From Maribacter caenipelagi (GTDB lineage: Bacteria > Bacteroidota > Bacteroidia > Flavobacteriales > Flavobacteriaceae): a stretch of 64,000 nucleotides of DNA. Positions 42,581-52,922 of this stretch are shown piece after piece. A model generated the notes under the pieces. The model had not been told where the DNA came from. It saw only the letters and a list, made by a program, of their open reading frames with translations, and did no database searches. A program made the position numbers and the translations under genes. The DNA is taken from contig NZ_SNZW01000011.1 of assembly GCF_004364175.1 (NCBI RefSeq), positions 62,001 through 126,000 of the forward strand. The letters are read 5' to 3'. Position 1 is the first letter of the stretch; each line of letters begins with the position of its first letter.

Positions 42581-43441
42581 TTGAACCAACTACTTATCAA
42601 GTTATATAATTCCATTTTATTCGGATTTGCATTCTCGCCTTCACTCAAAGTAAATATACTAGAATCTAGCCGTATTGCATATTACTTAAACTGCAAACTT
42701 ATTCTTCTACATGTAGGAGAAAAGACAGCTGAAAAAGCGGCAAAAGTCAATCAAATTATTTCTGAAACGGAACAGTCTAATGATGCCGTTGAAGTCGTTT
42801 GGAAAGAAGGTGATCCCGAGAAAATCATAATCACAGCTTGTATCGATTTAAAAATCGACCTATTGATTTTAGGTGCTTTACAACATGAAAATAAGTTTCA
42901 ATTTTATGTGGGTTCTATTGCCAGAAAACTAACGCGTAAGGTTCATTGCTCTGTTCTACTATTGATTAAACCTACAGAAAAAAGAGTGCCTTGTAAACAC
43001 ATCGTGGTAAACGGACTAGATGCCCCCGAAACGCCAATGGCTATTGAACATGCATTTTATGTTTCGAGCCTTTTGGGTGCACAACAAATTACCATTGTAG
43101 AAGAAATTTTACCAAAAGAAATTCAAGTTGATGTAGCGGATGATCGATCTTTAAAAAAGGCGAATATTATAAAGCAGCGTATTAGACATAGAGAAGATTC
43201 AAGGGTCAATACCATAGTATGCTCCTTGCCCGAGAATATTACCAAAGGCATTAAGGTAAAAACACAAAGTATTTTTGGTAAAAGAGGATATTCTATTGGG
43301 CATTATGCAGAGGTGGTAAGAGCAGATCTATTGGTTATGAACGCGCCCTTAAAAACAAGTATCTGGGATCGAATATTTCCGCATGATATTGAATATATTC
43401 TATCAGATTTACCAACCGATTTATTAATTGTTAGAAAATAG
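42581..43441 (+). CDS. Tandem universal stress protein (UspA family)
   Basis: A 286-aa cytoplasmic protein with two Usp-like halves: ILFGFAFSPSLKVNILESSRIAYYLNCKLILLHVG (residues 12-46) to SVLLLI at about 127, then HIVVNGLDAPETPMAIEHAF to DLLIVRK. The first half has GSIARKLTRKVHCSVL in place of the ATP-binding G-x2-G-x9-G(S/T). The only fitting start is TTG 42581. The next gene starts 2 bp after the stop, also at TTG, so the two are coupled. It may regulate the SulP partner; that is inference. Confidence 0.8.
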   Translation: MNQLLIKLYNSILFGFAFSPSLKVNILESSRIAYYLNCKLILLHVGEKTAEKAAKVNQIISETEQSNDAVEVVWKEGDPEKIIITACIDLKIDLLILGALQHENKFQFYVGSIARKLTRKVHCSVLLLIKPTEKRVPCKHIVVNGLDAPETPMAIEHAFYVSSLLGAQQITIVEEILPKEIQVDVADDRSLKKANIIKQRIRHREDSRVNTIVCSLPENITKGIKVKTQSIFGKRGYSIGHYAEVVRADLLVMNAPLKTSIWDRIFPHDIEYILSDLPTDLLIVRK

Positions 43442-43443
43442 AT

Positions 43444-45663
43444 TTGACAGCTAAAAAGAAGAATTCAAACTTTATAGCCACGCTTCCGAAGAATTTATTT
43501 TCTGGTTTCGTTGTTTCATTAATAGCCTTACCTCTTGGCTTGGGACTTGCACTTGCAAGCGAGGCACCACCTATATCAGGTATTATCGCTGCAGTTGTCG
43601 GCGGTATTGTTGTGTCAATTCTCGGAGGCTCTAATGTAACTATTACTGGGCCTGGAAATGGTTTGGTCATTGTTCTTTTAGGTGCCATTACAACCCTTGG
43701 CGGCGGTGATTTATATGCCGGGTATTTATTTACACTAGCGGCAATTGTTTTCTCGGGTGTTCTTATGTTACTTCTCGGGTTTCTTAAAATGGGTAGACTT
43801 GCTGATTTCTTTCCTGCATCTGCCATTGAAGGAATGCTTGCCGCCATCGGCTTGGGTATTTTAGCCAAACAATTTCATATTATGATCGGGCATAATAATG
43901 AGCATGGTAGCATCATACATCTGTTATTGCAAATTCCAGAAGGTTTAATAGGTCTTTATCAAGACTATCACATAGAAGAACTTATTGCTGCAATTATAGG
44001 TGTCATTGCCCTTTTGATTATGGCGAATTACTCTAAAATAAGAAACAAATATTTACATCTTATTCCTGCACCCATGTGGATTCTGATTTTGTCTGTGGGG
44101 TTTAGTTATGTGTTTGTTTCATTAGGACTTCCTTATCCTTTAAGAGAAGAGTTTTTGGTTAATATTCCAAACAATGTATTATCGAATTTAGCTTTTCCCG
44201 ATTTTTCAAAAGCTTTAGATATTGATTTTATAACCACCGTTTTTGCTATTACGCTTATAGCAAGTATAGAATCGCTTTTGAGTATTAAGGCAGTAGACAA
44301 GCTTGATCCAGAACGAAGAAGGTCTAATGTGAATAAAGATCTTAAAGCTCTTGGGCTTGCAACTTCTCTTAGTGGTTTGGTCGGAGGGTTAAATGTTGTA
44401 ACCGTTATAGCAAGAAGTTCGGTTAATGTTAATAATGGCGCTACGAATAGATCTGCCAATATTTTTCACGCTCTGTTTCTTGTGATTTTTGTTTTACTTT
44501 TTCAAGATCAATTAAGGCGAATTCCTTTAGCTGCATTGGCGGCTATCTTGGTGTTTACCGGCTATAAACTTGCGACTCCGAAAAACCTACAAAAAGTTGC
44601 CCGTATCGGTAAAGAGCAGATTATTATATTTTTAGCCACCCTATTGACTACATTGTTTACCAACCTAATATCTGGTATCGCAATGGGTATTTTGGTGACA
44701 TTCATCATACATGTGGTATTGAATAGAAGTTTATCTCTTTTTGTCAACCATATCGCCAAGCCAAATATTTTAATGTTTAAAGAGAAAGATGCCGGTAATT
44801 ATTATATCAGCGTTAAGTATTTTGCCACTTTTCTTAATTTCTACAAGCTAAAAAATAAGCTAGATATCATACCAGAAAACGAAAATGTAATATTAGATTT
44901 TTCGCACTGTAGCTTTGTTGATCATACCGTTATGGAAGGGCTGGAAAACTATGTAGATACATTTACAAAAAAAGAGGGAAGCATTGAAATTATAGGTTTA
45001 GACAAGCATGGTGCCGACTCTAAGCATCCGTTTGCTATTAGAAAAATATTACCGCTCAATAAACTAGGTACTATTGAAAAATATTTTACCAAAAGACAGC
45101 GCCTTTTAAAGACCTTGGCAAAAGAATACCAATGGTCTTATGATCCAAAAAAATCAGAGAAAACTAAGTTTTTAAATAAATTCATTTTCTTTAAAAACAG
45201 AAAAGTCCCTTATTACTACAACAGCTTTTACGATAATACCAAAACCTTTCACTTGTTTGATGTTGAATTTAACGAAGGGGAATTTATTGCTAAAGAAGTT
45301 GTCAAAACTACTATTTTACATATTAAAGTAAAACATCAAATACCCGTATTTTCTTTGGACAAAGAAGGACTTTTAGATTTTGTATACGGAATGGCGGGCT
45401 TTAAAGATATAGAATTAGAAAACCATCAAGATTTTAACAAGCGTTTTTTCTTAAGTGGAGAGCACACAAAAGACATTCAAGATCTATTTACAAATGAACT
45501 TATTCTTTTTTTAGAAAGCAACCCATACTACCATATAGAAACTAATGGAAGCTCCATCTTAATTCTTAAAAAGGAGCGCTTATTAAGTGTTAAAGAGATA
45601 AAAGCAATGCTTTATTTTGGAAAACAATTGAATCACCTTCTTAGTGAAACCGTAGTTGTTTAG
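43444..45663 (+). CDS. SulP-family anion transporter with STAS domain and long C-terminus
   Basis: A 739-aa inner-membrane transporter. The N-terminus KNLFSGFVVSLIALPLGLGLALASEAPP is the SulP start, and about 10-12 helices run to about residue 430. A STAS domain follows (VILDFSHCSFVDHTVMEGLENY, about 479-520). The last about 180 residues continue beyond a normal STAS domain with no family I recognise. The start is TTG 43444, two bp after the Usp stop. Substrate could be bicarbonate, sulfate or another anion; family alone does not say. Confidence 0.88.
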   Translation: MTAKKKNSNFIATLPKNLFSGFVVSLIALPLGLGLALASEAPPISGIIAAVVGGIVVSILGGSNVTITGPGNGLVIVLLGAITTLGGGDLYAGYLFTLAAIVFSGVLMLLLGFLKMGRLADFFPASAIEGMLAAIGLGILAKQFHIMIGHNNEHGSIIHLLLQIPEGLIGLYQDYHIEELIAAIIGVIALLIMANYSKIRNKYLHLIPAPMWILILSVGFSYVFVSLGLPYPLREEFLVNIPNNVLSNLAFPDFSKALDIDFITTVFAITLIASIESLLSIKAVDKLDPERRRSNVNKDLKALGLATSLSGLVGGLNVVTVIARSSVNVNNGATNRSANIFHALFLVIFVLLFQDQLRRIPLAALAAILVFTGYKLATPKNLQKVARIGKEQIIIFLATLLTTLFTNLISGIAMGILVTFIIHVVLNRSLSLFVNHIAKPNILMFKEKDAGNYYISVKYFATFLNFYKLKNKLDIIPENENVILDFSHCSFVDHTVMEGLENYVDTFTKKEGSIEIIGLDKHGADSKHPFAIRKILPLNKLGTIEKYFTKRQRLLKTLAKEYQWSYDPKKSEKTKFLNKFIFFKNRKVPYYYNSFYDNTKTFHLFDVEFNEGEFIAKEVVKTTILHIKVKHQIPVFSLDKEGLLDFVYGMAGFKDIELENHQDFNKRFFLSGEHTKDIQDLFTNELILFLESNPYYHIETNGSSILILKKERLLSVKEIKAMLYFGKQLNHLLSETVVV

Positions 45664-45846
45664 TATTTTTCGTTTTATGTTTGTAGCCACCATCCCCGTG
45701 GTTAAGCCATTTTTTCTGCTAATTAGTTAAACAATTTTAATAGTTACTTTTTAAAAGTTTAATTTCTAAAGAGATAACCACCTAGTACCTAGGTAATAAG
45801 TGTGTTAATTACACTACTATAAATCTTACAAAATATGAAGAAAAAA

Positions 45847-45873
45847 CGCCTTTATAAGGGCGACTTTTTTAAC
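45847..45873 (+). terminator. Intrinsic terminator, rho-independent
   Basis: CGCC(C)TT/AAGGGCG-type stem at 45847-45862 followed by ACTTTTTTAA. It is 184 bp past the SulP stop. The other 289 bp of this gap (45664-45952) show no gene. Confidence 0.55.
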
Positions 45874-45952
45874 TTAGTATATCTTGGTGGTTTGAGCTAT
45901 TATCATTAACGCCATAGTTTTAAACGATATTATATAATTTATATTAGTAAAA

Positions 45953-48900
45953 ATGTCCAAAACCAATGCCCGGTCTATGTTTAAAAACCCGCTACTATAT
46001 GGGGTAATGGCATTTTTATTTGTACTAATAATCACCCAATTCGTTGCCTTTCAAAAATACCAGCTTCATCAAAAAACAAAACAGCAAGAAATAGAGCAAC
46101 AGGTTTCTAAACTAAAAGTTGACCTACAAAATGTATTGGGTCAAAGCTTCAACGTTACACAAACCTTAGCCTTTATGGTAGAACACTATGGTATTCCAGA
46201 TAACTTTGACAGTGTAGCTCAACTACTCTTAAATAGCAACAATAGTATAGATGCATTAGAACTGGTAAATGATAAGGGGATAATTACCCATGTTCATCCG
46301 TTAAAAGGAAATGAAGTTATTGGATTGAATATTTTAGATGATCCAGATAATAAATTTGGAGCCAAAACTACACTTGAAAAAAAAGATTATTATACCGCAG
46401 GACCCATTTATTTTAGACAAGGAGGTTCGGGTATAATAGGTAGAAGACCATTATTTAAAAATGGAAAATTTAACGGGTTCGTAGCAGCGGTAGTACGTTT
46501 ATCAACAGTTTTAAATGCCATTCAATTAGATTCTACTGAAAATGAACAATTCTCATACCAACTGGTTAAAATTAATTTAGATAAAACTGAAGAAACTTTT
46601 TATGCATCTAAGAACATCTCTAAAGCAGGCGCTATAACCTTACCACTTACTACTAGCCAAGGAGAGTGGAAATTATATGTTTATTTAAATAACAGCTATG
46701 CGAATTCATCTACCATTCTATTTTCTGTTTTGGGCATATTACTTTCGTTAGTATGTGGTCTTCTTTCGTGGTTTCTAATGCGACAACCATCTAAATTGAA
46801 TAGATTGGTCGATGAGAAAACAGCACTCTTAAAAGAAAGTAAAGAGCGTTATAAGTTATTAATTGAAGGCGCTTCAGATGGTATATTTTTAATTGATTTT
46901 AAAGGAAATATAGTTGACGCAAACCCTTATGCCCTGCAGATGTTTGGTTATACTAAAGAAGATTTGTTAAGGAAAAATTTATTAGACCTTACCCTTAAAA
47001 AAGATACGGTTAAAAGACCACCACGTTATAAGCAAATGCTTGAAGGGAAAACGGTACGATCTGAACAAAGACTGATCAAAAAAGATGGAAGCATTTTTTA
47101 TGGAGAAGTAAGTGCCAAAAAGCTTAACAATAAAACTATTTTAGGTATTGTAAGAGATGTTACCGAAAGAAAAGAGCTTGAAATAGCCGCTGAAGAAAAC
47201 TTAGTAAGATTCGCTAAAGCGTATAATAACAGATTTGTAGGTATGGTTATAAGAGACCATACAAACCGCTTTGTAGATGCCAACCCCTATTTTCTAAAAT
47301 TAATAGGATATTCACTTGAAGAAATTAAAGGTAAATCTATCAAAGAATTAGGCTTAATTAATATTATCGAAGCCTCAAAATCAAACCCAGCAATAAATCT
47401 ACTTGATAACTCAGAGCAAGTAAACAAACTTGAGGTTGATTTCATTGCTAAAAATGGAAATATTTTACATTTGATAACATCTAAAGAACCTTATGAGTAT
47501 TTAGGAGAAAACTATAGCTTAAGTACTTATGTTGACCAAACCGATGCAAAAAAAGCTGATCAAGAGAAGCAGCGGCTAATCTCAATAATAGAAAATAGCC
47601 CAGGCTTTATTGGGTTGGCAACACTAATAGGCGAACCTTTGTTTTTGAATGATGCTGGTAAAAAAATGCTCGATTTACCATGTGATTTTGATATTAAAAA
47701 CTCTACAATCTTTGATTTTTTTGAAGAAAGCTATAAAAATGTTATAGTCAATGAACATCTACCGACCATAATGGAAAAAGGATTGTGGACCGGGGAGGTG
47801 CCGCTTAAAAATTTTAAAACCAAAAACATAACTCCTTTAGAATTTTCTGGTTTTCTGATTAAAGATAAAACCACAAACAAGCCAATTGCTATTGGTTCCA
47901 TTGGCTTTGACCTTACCGAACGTAAAGAAAATCAAAAAGCTATTCTTGAATTACAAAGTAAAATGGATGCTGCCATACGTATTGGTAAAATTGGTTATTG
48001 GGATTTTGACACGGAAACAAATACATATATCTGTTCACCATTAATCTATGATATTTATAATATAAGTCCAGACACAGTTTTAACAATACCTGTTCTGGAA
48101 AGCCTTATTCATCCAGATGATTTAGAAATGCACCGTCAAAATTTGAGAGAGATCGTAAAAGATAAAAGCAACCATGCCTTTACTTATAGAATCATTGTTA
48201 CAGATGGTTCCATTAAATATTTAATGGTAGATATAGAGGTTGCTAGAGATGATGATAACAGGGCGATTGATTTTAAAGGAACGGTAATAGACGTTACAAA
48301 ACAAAAAGAAGCTGATTTTGAAATTCTAGACCTACAATCTAAAATGAATGCGGCAATTAGAATTGGAAATATAGGCTATTGGCATTGGAACATGACCGGC
48401 AATATTGTAGAATGGTCTAAAGAAATGTATGCTATGCACGAGGTTGACCCTAATACAAAAATGACCCCAGAATTGGTAAGGAAAATTATATATCATGAAG
48501 ATGTAATTGTGTTAGATACCAAACTTGAAGAGAAAAAAGGAGAAAGTAAATCTACACCAAGTAACTATAGAATTCAACTTAAAGACAACTCATTTAAATA
48601 TTTTTTAGCTTTTTCCGAAATTATATACGATGATAACGGTGATCCTATTGTTTATCATGGTACGGCTATGGATATTACCAAAAATGTTCTATCAGAATTA
48701 GCTTTAAAAGAAAGTCAAGAGAAGTTCTCTAAAGCATTTCAAACCAATCTAATGGGGATGCTTATATTAGATGAACAAAGACAAGTAATAGACGCCAATA
48801 AAATGGTGTATAACATATTAGAGACCTCCAAAGAAAGATTACTAGGTAAGACAATTTTAGAATCTAAAGAAATTTTCATAGATGAAAACGAGAGGGAAAG

Positions 48901-49786
48901 ACTATGGAAAAAACTTGTAGAAGAAGGTGAGATATTGAACGAAGAGTATAAGGTTCAACTAAAAAGTGGGGTAAAAAAGACACTTTTAATATCTATTGCT
49001 CCATTATATTTAAAGGGTGAAATCAGTTACTTGGTTAATATTTTTGATGACTCAAAAAGAAAAGAGGCAGAAAGTAATCTCGAAGCTCAATTTCATGAAC
49101 TTCAGAAAACCAACTCAGAGCTAGATAGTTTTGTATATAGCGCTTCTCATGAATTAAGAGCTCCTTTATCTTCGGTTTTAGGGCTAATACAATTAATTCA
49201 AATGGAGGATATTAACCCGAAATTGTTCCAGCATTTGAATATGATGGAAAAATCTATTGAAAGATTAGATGACTTTATTAAAGACATTATAGAATACTCT
49301 AGAAATAAACACCTTGCTCTTAAGATAGAATCCATAAATTTTACTATTTTAATTGAACATTCTATTGAAAGTTTATGGTATTTAGAAAATACCCAAAAAA
49401 TAAACATTGAAATAAACGTAGAGGATAAGGTTGATTTTGTATCAGATAGTAAGAGAATTTCGGTGTTATTGAATAATTTTATTTCTAATGCCATAAAATA
49501 TCATGATATTAGTAATGATAATGCCGCTATTTGGATCGATGTGAAAACCACCAAAAAAGAAGCGGTTTTAATTATAAAAGATAACGGTGTTGGTATGGCA
49601 GAACATCAACTAGAGAAGATTTTTGAAATGTTCTATAGGGTCTCTTCAAAAGTAATGGGGTCTGGTATTGGACTTTTTATTGTAAAAGAAGTACTCTCTA
49701 AATTGAACGGAACAATAGATGTACAATCAAAAATAGGTAAGGGATCAACGTTTACTTTAAGAATACCAAATGAATCAGGTAAATAA
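45953..49786 (+). CDS. CHASE-domain, multi-PAS sensor histidine kinase
   Basis: A 1277-aa membrane kinase. TM1 about residues 14-34; a periplasmic CHASE-type sensor (about 40-245) containing YYTAGPIYFRQGGSGIIGRR; TM2 about 255-278; then six PAS-like modules (about 297-1035); a HisKA domain with SASHELRAPLSS (His near 1065); and an HATPase_c domain with NNFISNAIKYH, KDNGVGM and GSGIGLFIVKEVL. PAS4 and PAS5 both begin LQSKMxAAIRIGxIGYW, showing internal duplication. A single-domain response regulator follows with the start overlapping or adjacent, so signalling probably passes to it. Ligand unknown. Confidence 0.92.
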   Translation: MSKTNARSMFKNPLLYGVMAFLFVLIITQFVAFQKYQLHQKTKQQEIEQQVSKLKVDLQNVLGQSFNVTQTLAFMVEHYGIPDNFDSVAQLLLNSNNSIDALELVNDKGIITHVHPLKGNEVIGLNILDDPDNKFGAKTTLEKKDYYTAGPIYFRQGGSGIIGRRPLFKNGKFNGFVAAVVRLSTVLNAIQLDSTENEQFSYQLVKINLDKTEETFYASKNISKAGAITLPLTTSQGEWKLYVYLNNSYANSSTILFSVLGILLSLVCGLLSWFLMRQPSKLNRLVDEKTALLKESKERYKLLIEGASDGIFLIDFKGNIVDANPYALQMFGYTKEDLLRKNLLDLTLKKDTVKRPPRYKQMLEGKTVRSEQRLIKKDGSIFYGEVSAKKLNNKTILGIVRDVTERKELEIAAEENLVRFAKAYNNRFVGMVIRDHTNRFVDANPYFLKLIGYSLEEIKGKSIKELGLINIIEASKSNPAINLLDNSEQVNKLEVDFIAKNGNILHLITSKEPYEYLGENYSLSTYVDQTDAKKADQEKQRLISIIENSPGFIGLATLIGEPLFLNDAGKKMLDLPCDFDIKNSTIFDFFEESYKNVIVNEHLPTIMEKGLWTGEVPLKNFKTKNITPLEFSGFLIKDKTTNKPIAIGSIGFDLTERKENQKAILELQSKMDAAIRIGKIGYWDFDTETNTYICSPLIYDIYNISPDTVLTIPVLESLIHPDDLEMHRQNLREIVKDKSNHAFTYRIIVTDGSIKYLMVDIEVARDDDNRAIDFKGTVIDVTKQKEADFEILDLQSKMNAAIRIGNIGYWHWNMTGNIVEWSKEMYAMHEVDPNTKMTPELVRKIIYHEDVIVLDTKLEEKKGESKSTPSNYRIQLKDNSFKYFLAFSEIIYDDNGDPIVYHGTAMDITKNVLSELALKESQEKFSKAFQTNLMGMLILDEQRQVIDANKMVYNILETSKERLLGKTILESKEIFIDENERERLWKKLVEEGEILNEEYKVQLKSGVKKTLLISIAPLYLKGEISYLVNIFDDSKRKEAESNLEAQFHELQKTNSELDSFVYSASHELRAPLSSVLGLIQLIQMEDINPKLFQHLNMMEKSIERLDDFIKDIIEYSRNKHLALKIESINFTILIEHSIESLWYLENTQKINIEINVEDKVDFVSDSKRISVLLNNFISNAIKYHDISNDNAAIWIDVKTTKKEAVLIIKDNGVGMAEHQLEKIFEMFYRVSSKVMGSGIGLFIVKEVLSKLNGTIDVQSKIGKGSTFTLRIPNESGK

Positions 49787-49790
49787 TAAT

Positions 49791-50189
49791 ATGGCTAGGG
49801 ATATAAATATTTTATTGATTGACGATTCGGATGTGGACAACTTCATAAACAAAGCCATTATTTCGAAAGAAGATAATATTTCTCAAATTACTACCATGAC
49901 TTCTGGTCGAGAAGCCTTAACTTATTTAAGTGGTATTATTGACAAAACGGAAGCTTACCCCGATATTATTTTCTTGGATATCAAAATGCCCGGTATGAGC
50001 GGATTTGAATTTTTAGATGAATATGTCAATTTTCCAGACACACTTACCGATCACTGTAAAATTTATATTCTAAGCTCTTCAATGGATAGTTTAGATTCTG
50101 AAAAAGGAAAAGAATATATTATGGTTAAAAAGCAATTAACCAAGCCTTTGGCCCATCATATTATTGGAGATTTACTGAATGAAGATTAG
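49791..50189 (+). CDS. Single-domain response regulator (CheY/Rcp1-like)
   Basis: A stand-alone receiver of 132 aa from ATG 49791, just after the kinase stop (49786). An in-frame ATG at 49770 overlapping the kinase is the alternative. Receiver residues are present: INILLIDDSD (acidic pair), IIFLDIKMPG (phospho-acceptor Asp) and VKKQLTKPL (Lys). The absence of an output domain points to phosphorelay or protein-protein output. It is co-transcribed with the multi-PAS kinase. Confidence 0.9.
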   Translation: MARDINILLIDDSDVDNFINKAIISKEDNISQITTMTSGREALTYLSGIIDKTEAYPDIIFLDIKMPGMSGFEFLDEYVNFPDTLTDHCKIYILSSSMDSLDSEKGKEYIMVKKQLTKPLAHHIIGDLLNED

Positions 50190-50350
50190 CTATTTGTTTT
50201 ATTATTTAAGATTTTAATGCATATAATTATTATCCAATAATTACATATTTACATTACTTCACCTTTAAAAAGGCTTATAATCTAAGGGTTAAATGATAAT
50301 ACTTTCTTAATAATCCTAAGATTACGGTCACTTTTATTATTTTGCCCCTT

Positions 50351-51211
50351 ATGAAAATTTATCCTGTTGAAACCGGTAATTTTAAATTAGACGGTGGTGC
50401 TATGTTCGGCGTAGTGCCAAAGACAATTTGGCAAAGAACAAACCCGGCAGATGGTAATAACTTAATTGATATTGCTGCTAGAAGCCTTTTAATAGAAGAT
50501 GGTGATAGATTAATACTGGTAGATACCGGTATGGGCAATAAACAATCTGATCAGTTTTTTGGGTACTACTATAGATGGGGAGATTTTACGATAGACTCTT
50601 CTTTAAAAAAATGTGGTTTTCACAGAGATGATATTACCGATGTTTTTTTAACACACCTTCATTTTGACCATGTTGGCGGTGCCATTCAATGGAACAAAGA
50701 TAAAACCGGTTATGAACCTGCTTTTAAAAATGCCAAATTTTGGACCAATGAAAAACATTGGAAATGGGCAATAGAACCCAACCCAAGGGAAAAAGCATCT
50801 TTCTTGACAGAAAATCTAATGCCTATGCAAGAGAGTGGTCAATTATCTTTTGTTGATGATGCGGGAGAAAGTTTCTTAAAAAATAGTCCTTTAGGTTTTG
50901 ATATCCGTTTTGTAGATGGTCATACAGAAAAACAAATGCTGCCCCAATTCTCATTTCAAGGTAAAACTATCGCCTATATGGCAGACCTGATACCAACCGT
51001 TGGTCATATTTCATTACCTTATGTTATGGGGTACGATACTAGACCGCTAATGACGATGACCGAAAAAAAGATATTCTTGAACGAAGCTGCAGATAATAAT
51101 TACTATCTCTTTTTTGAACATGATGCACATAACCAACTTTGTACCTTAAAACACACTGACAGAGGTGTTAGGTTAGATCGGGTATACACTTTTAACGAAC
51201 TCTTCAATTAA
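50351..51211 (+). CDS. MBL-fold metallo-hydrolase
   Basis: A 286-aa metallo-beta-lactamase-fold protein from ATG 50351; an in-frame TTG at 50342 is less likely. The metal motif HLHFDHVGG lies near residues 99-107, with later VDGHTEKQ and FEHDAHNQ ligands, so a binuclear zinc site is expected. The substrate (lactonase, glyoxalase-like or thioester) cannot be told. No operon partner: it is 45 bp before the S8 peptidase and preceded by a 160-bp gap. Confidence 0.88.
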   Translation: MKIYPVETGNFKLDGGAMFGVVPKTIWQRTNPADGNNLIDIAARSLLIEDGDRLILVDTGMGNKQSDQFFGYYYRWGDFTIDSSLKKCGFHRDDITDVFLTHLHFDHVGGAIQWNKDKTGYEPAFKNAKFWTNEKHWKWAIEPNPREKASFLTENLMPMQESGQLSFVDDAGESFLKNSPLGFDIRFVDGHTEKQMLPQFSFQGKTIAYMADLIPTVGHISLPYVMGYDTRPLMTMTEKKIFLNEAADNNYYLFFEHDAHNQLCTLKHTDRGVRLDRVYTFNELFN

Positions 51212-51255
51212 TTTTACACTTTAAACAAAAAACATTAACTAATAGTTTCCCATAT

Positions 51256-52905
51256 ATGACAAATTCATATTTTAAATCAATTTTTGCCCTTTCAATAGCT
51301 GCATTATTAACTGGGTGCGGAAGTACTAAAACAGCTGGAGGAAGCGGATTAATTCTTACTCCTGTAGAAAATATAGATTCTACTCCTTTAAAAATTTCTG
51401 ATCTTACTACCAGTGAAAAAAACAACTGGGGCCATTTAGATCTAGTTACCGATACTATACCAGGTATGAGTGTAGATAAAGCGTACAGCGAAATCATTAA
51501 GAACAGAAAAGGAACTAAAACAATTGTTGCCGTTCTTGATTCTGGTATTGATCTAAGTCATGAAGATTTAGATGATGTCTTATGGACAAATACAAAAGAA
51601 AAAGCTGGTAACGGAATAGACGATGATGGTAATGGCTACATAGATGATATACACGGCTATAATTTCTTAGGAGAATCATATAACGAACAGTTAGAATATG
51701 TTCGTATGCTTCGTTTAAACATAGGTGACGCCACTACATTAGCAAAAGCTAAAACGAAACTAGACACTAAGTACAATGAAGCTTTACAGGGTAAAGAACA
51801 ATATGAGTCAATTTACCAAGCTGTAAAAAATGCAGATGCAGATGTAAAGAAATTTTTAAACAAAGATGTTTATACCAAAAAAGATTTAGCCAGTATAAAT
51901 GCCACTGATGAAACTATGCAACGAAATGTTGCCATTCTAAATCAAATGTTCGGCATTAATGAATCTATACCAGGTGTTCTTGAAGATTTAACTAACGGAC
52001 TTAAATACTATACAGAGCAACTTAACTATAATCTAAACAAAGATTTTAATGGTAGAGAGCCTGTTGGTGATAATGCCTATGATTATACAGATGTAGATTA
52101 CGGTAACGGAAACCCTAATAACAGAGTTGACGATGAAAGTCACGGTACGCACGTAGCTGGTATTATTGCTGCCGAGCGTAATAACGGTATGGGTGTCAAC
52201 GGTGTTGCCAACAATGTAGCTATTATGAGCATTAGAGCAGTGCCTAACGGTGATGAGTATGATAAAGATATTGCTAAAGGTATTCGTTACGCTGTTGATA
52301 ACGGTGCGCGTATAATTAATGGAAGCTTTGGTAAGTCTTTTTCACCAAATGCCGATTGGGTATACGATGCCATAAAATATGCAGCAGATAACAATGTTCT
52401 TTTTGTTCATGCGGCCGGTAATGATGGTGCAGACCTAGATAATCCTGTCAACGCTAATTTTCCAAATGATCAAATAAATAACGGAACAGAAATTGCCGAT
52501 AACGTAATTACCGTAGGTGCCTTGAACCCAAAATATGGGTCAGAATTGGTAGCAAGCTATTCTAATTATGGAAAAATAAATGTTGATATTTTTGCTCCGG
52601 GTACAGATATCTACTCTACATACCCAAATAACGAATACGAATATTCTCCTGGTACTTCTATGGCAGCACCTGGTGTTGCGGGTGTTGCTGCTTTGGTAAT
52701 GTCTCAATACCCAAGTTTAACGGCTTCTCAAGTGAAAAAAATTATACTGCAATCTGGTTTACCTATTAAAACGAAAGTAGTGCTAGGTAAAAACACGGGT
52801 AAAAGCGGTTCATTAGATGAAATTTCTACTTCTGGTAAAATTGCAAATGCATATAATGCTTTGGTATTGGCAAGTAAAGTGGCTACAGGCCAGGTTAACT
52901 TATAA
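51256..52905 (+). CDS. S8 subtilisin-like peptidase, lipoprotein
   Basis: A 549-aa secreted serine protease. The lipoprotein signal ends LTGC (Cys near residue 21). The triad is Asp in VLDSGIDLSHEDLDD (near 95), His in SHGTHVAGI (near 297) and Ser in GTSMAAPG (near 466). About 200 residues separate Asp and His, a larger insertion than in subtilisin. The insertion is helical and acidic with no family I know. It is followed 17 bp later by the M1 peptidase, so they probably share a transcript. Confidence 0.92.
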   Translation: MTNSYFKSIFALSIAALLTGCGSTKTAGGSGLILTPVENIDSTPLKISDLTTSEKNNWGHLDLVTDTIPGMSVDKAYSEIIKNRKGTKTIVAVLDSGIDLSHEDLDDVLWTNTKEKAGNGIDDDGNGYIDDIHGYNFLGESYNEQLEYVRMLRLNIGDATTLAKAKTKLDTKYNEALQGKEQYESIYQAVKNADADVKKFLNKDVYTKKDLASINATDETMQRNVAILNQMFGINESIPGVLEDLTNGLKYYTEQLNYNLNKDFNGREPVGDNAYDYTDVDYGNGNPNNRVDDESHGTHVAGIIAAERNNGMGVNGVANNVAIMSIRAVPNGDEYDKDIAKGIRYAVDNGARIINGSFGKSFSPNADWVYDAIKYAADNNVLFVHAAGNDGADLDNPVNANFPNDQINNGTEIADNVITVGALNPKYGSELVASYSNYGKINVDIFAPGTDIYSTYPNNEYEYSPGTSMAAPGVAGVAALVMSQYPSLTASQVKKIILQSGLPIKTKVVLGKNTGKSGSLDEISTSGKIANAYNALVLASKVATGQVNL

Positions 52906-52922
52906 TAATTTATATTACTCAT

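Noticed and set aside
45836..45910. 24-codon frame starting ATGAAGAAAAAACGC
   Set aside because: It reads through the intrinsic terminator hairpin and has no independent support.
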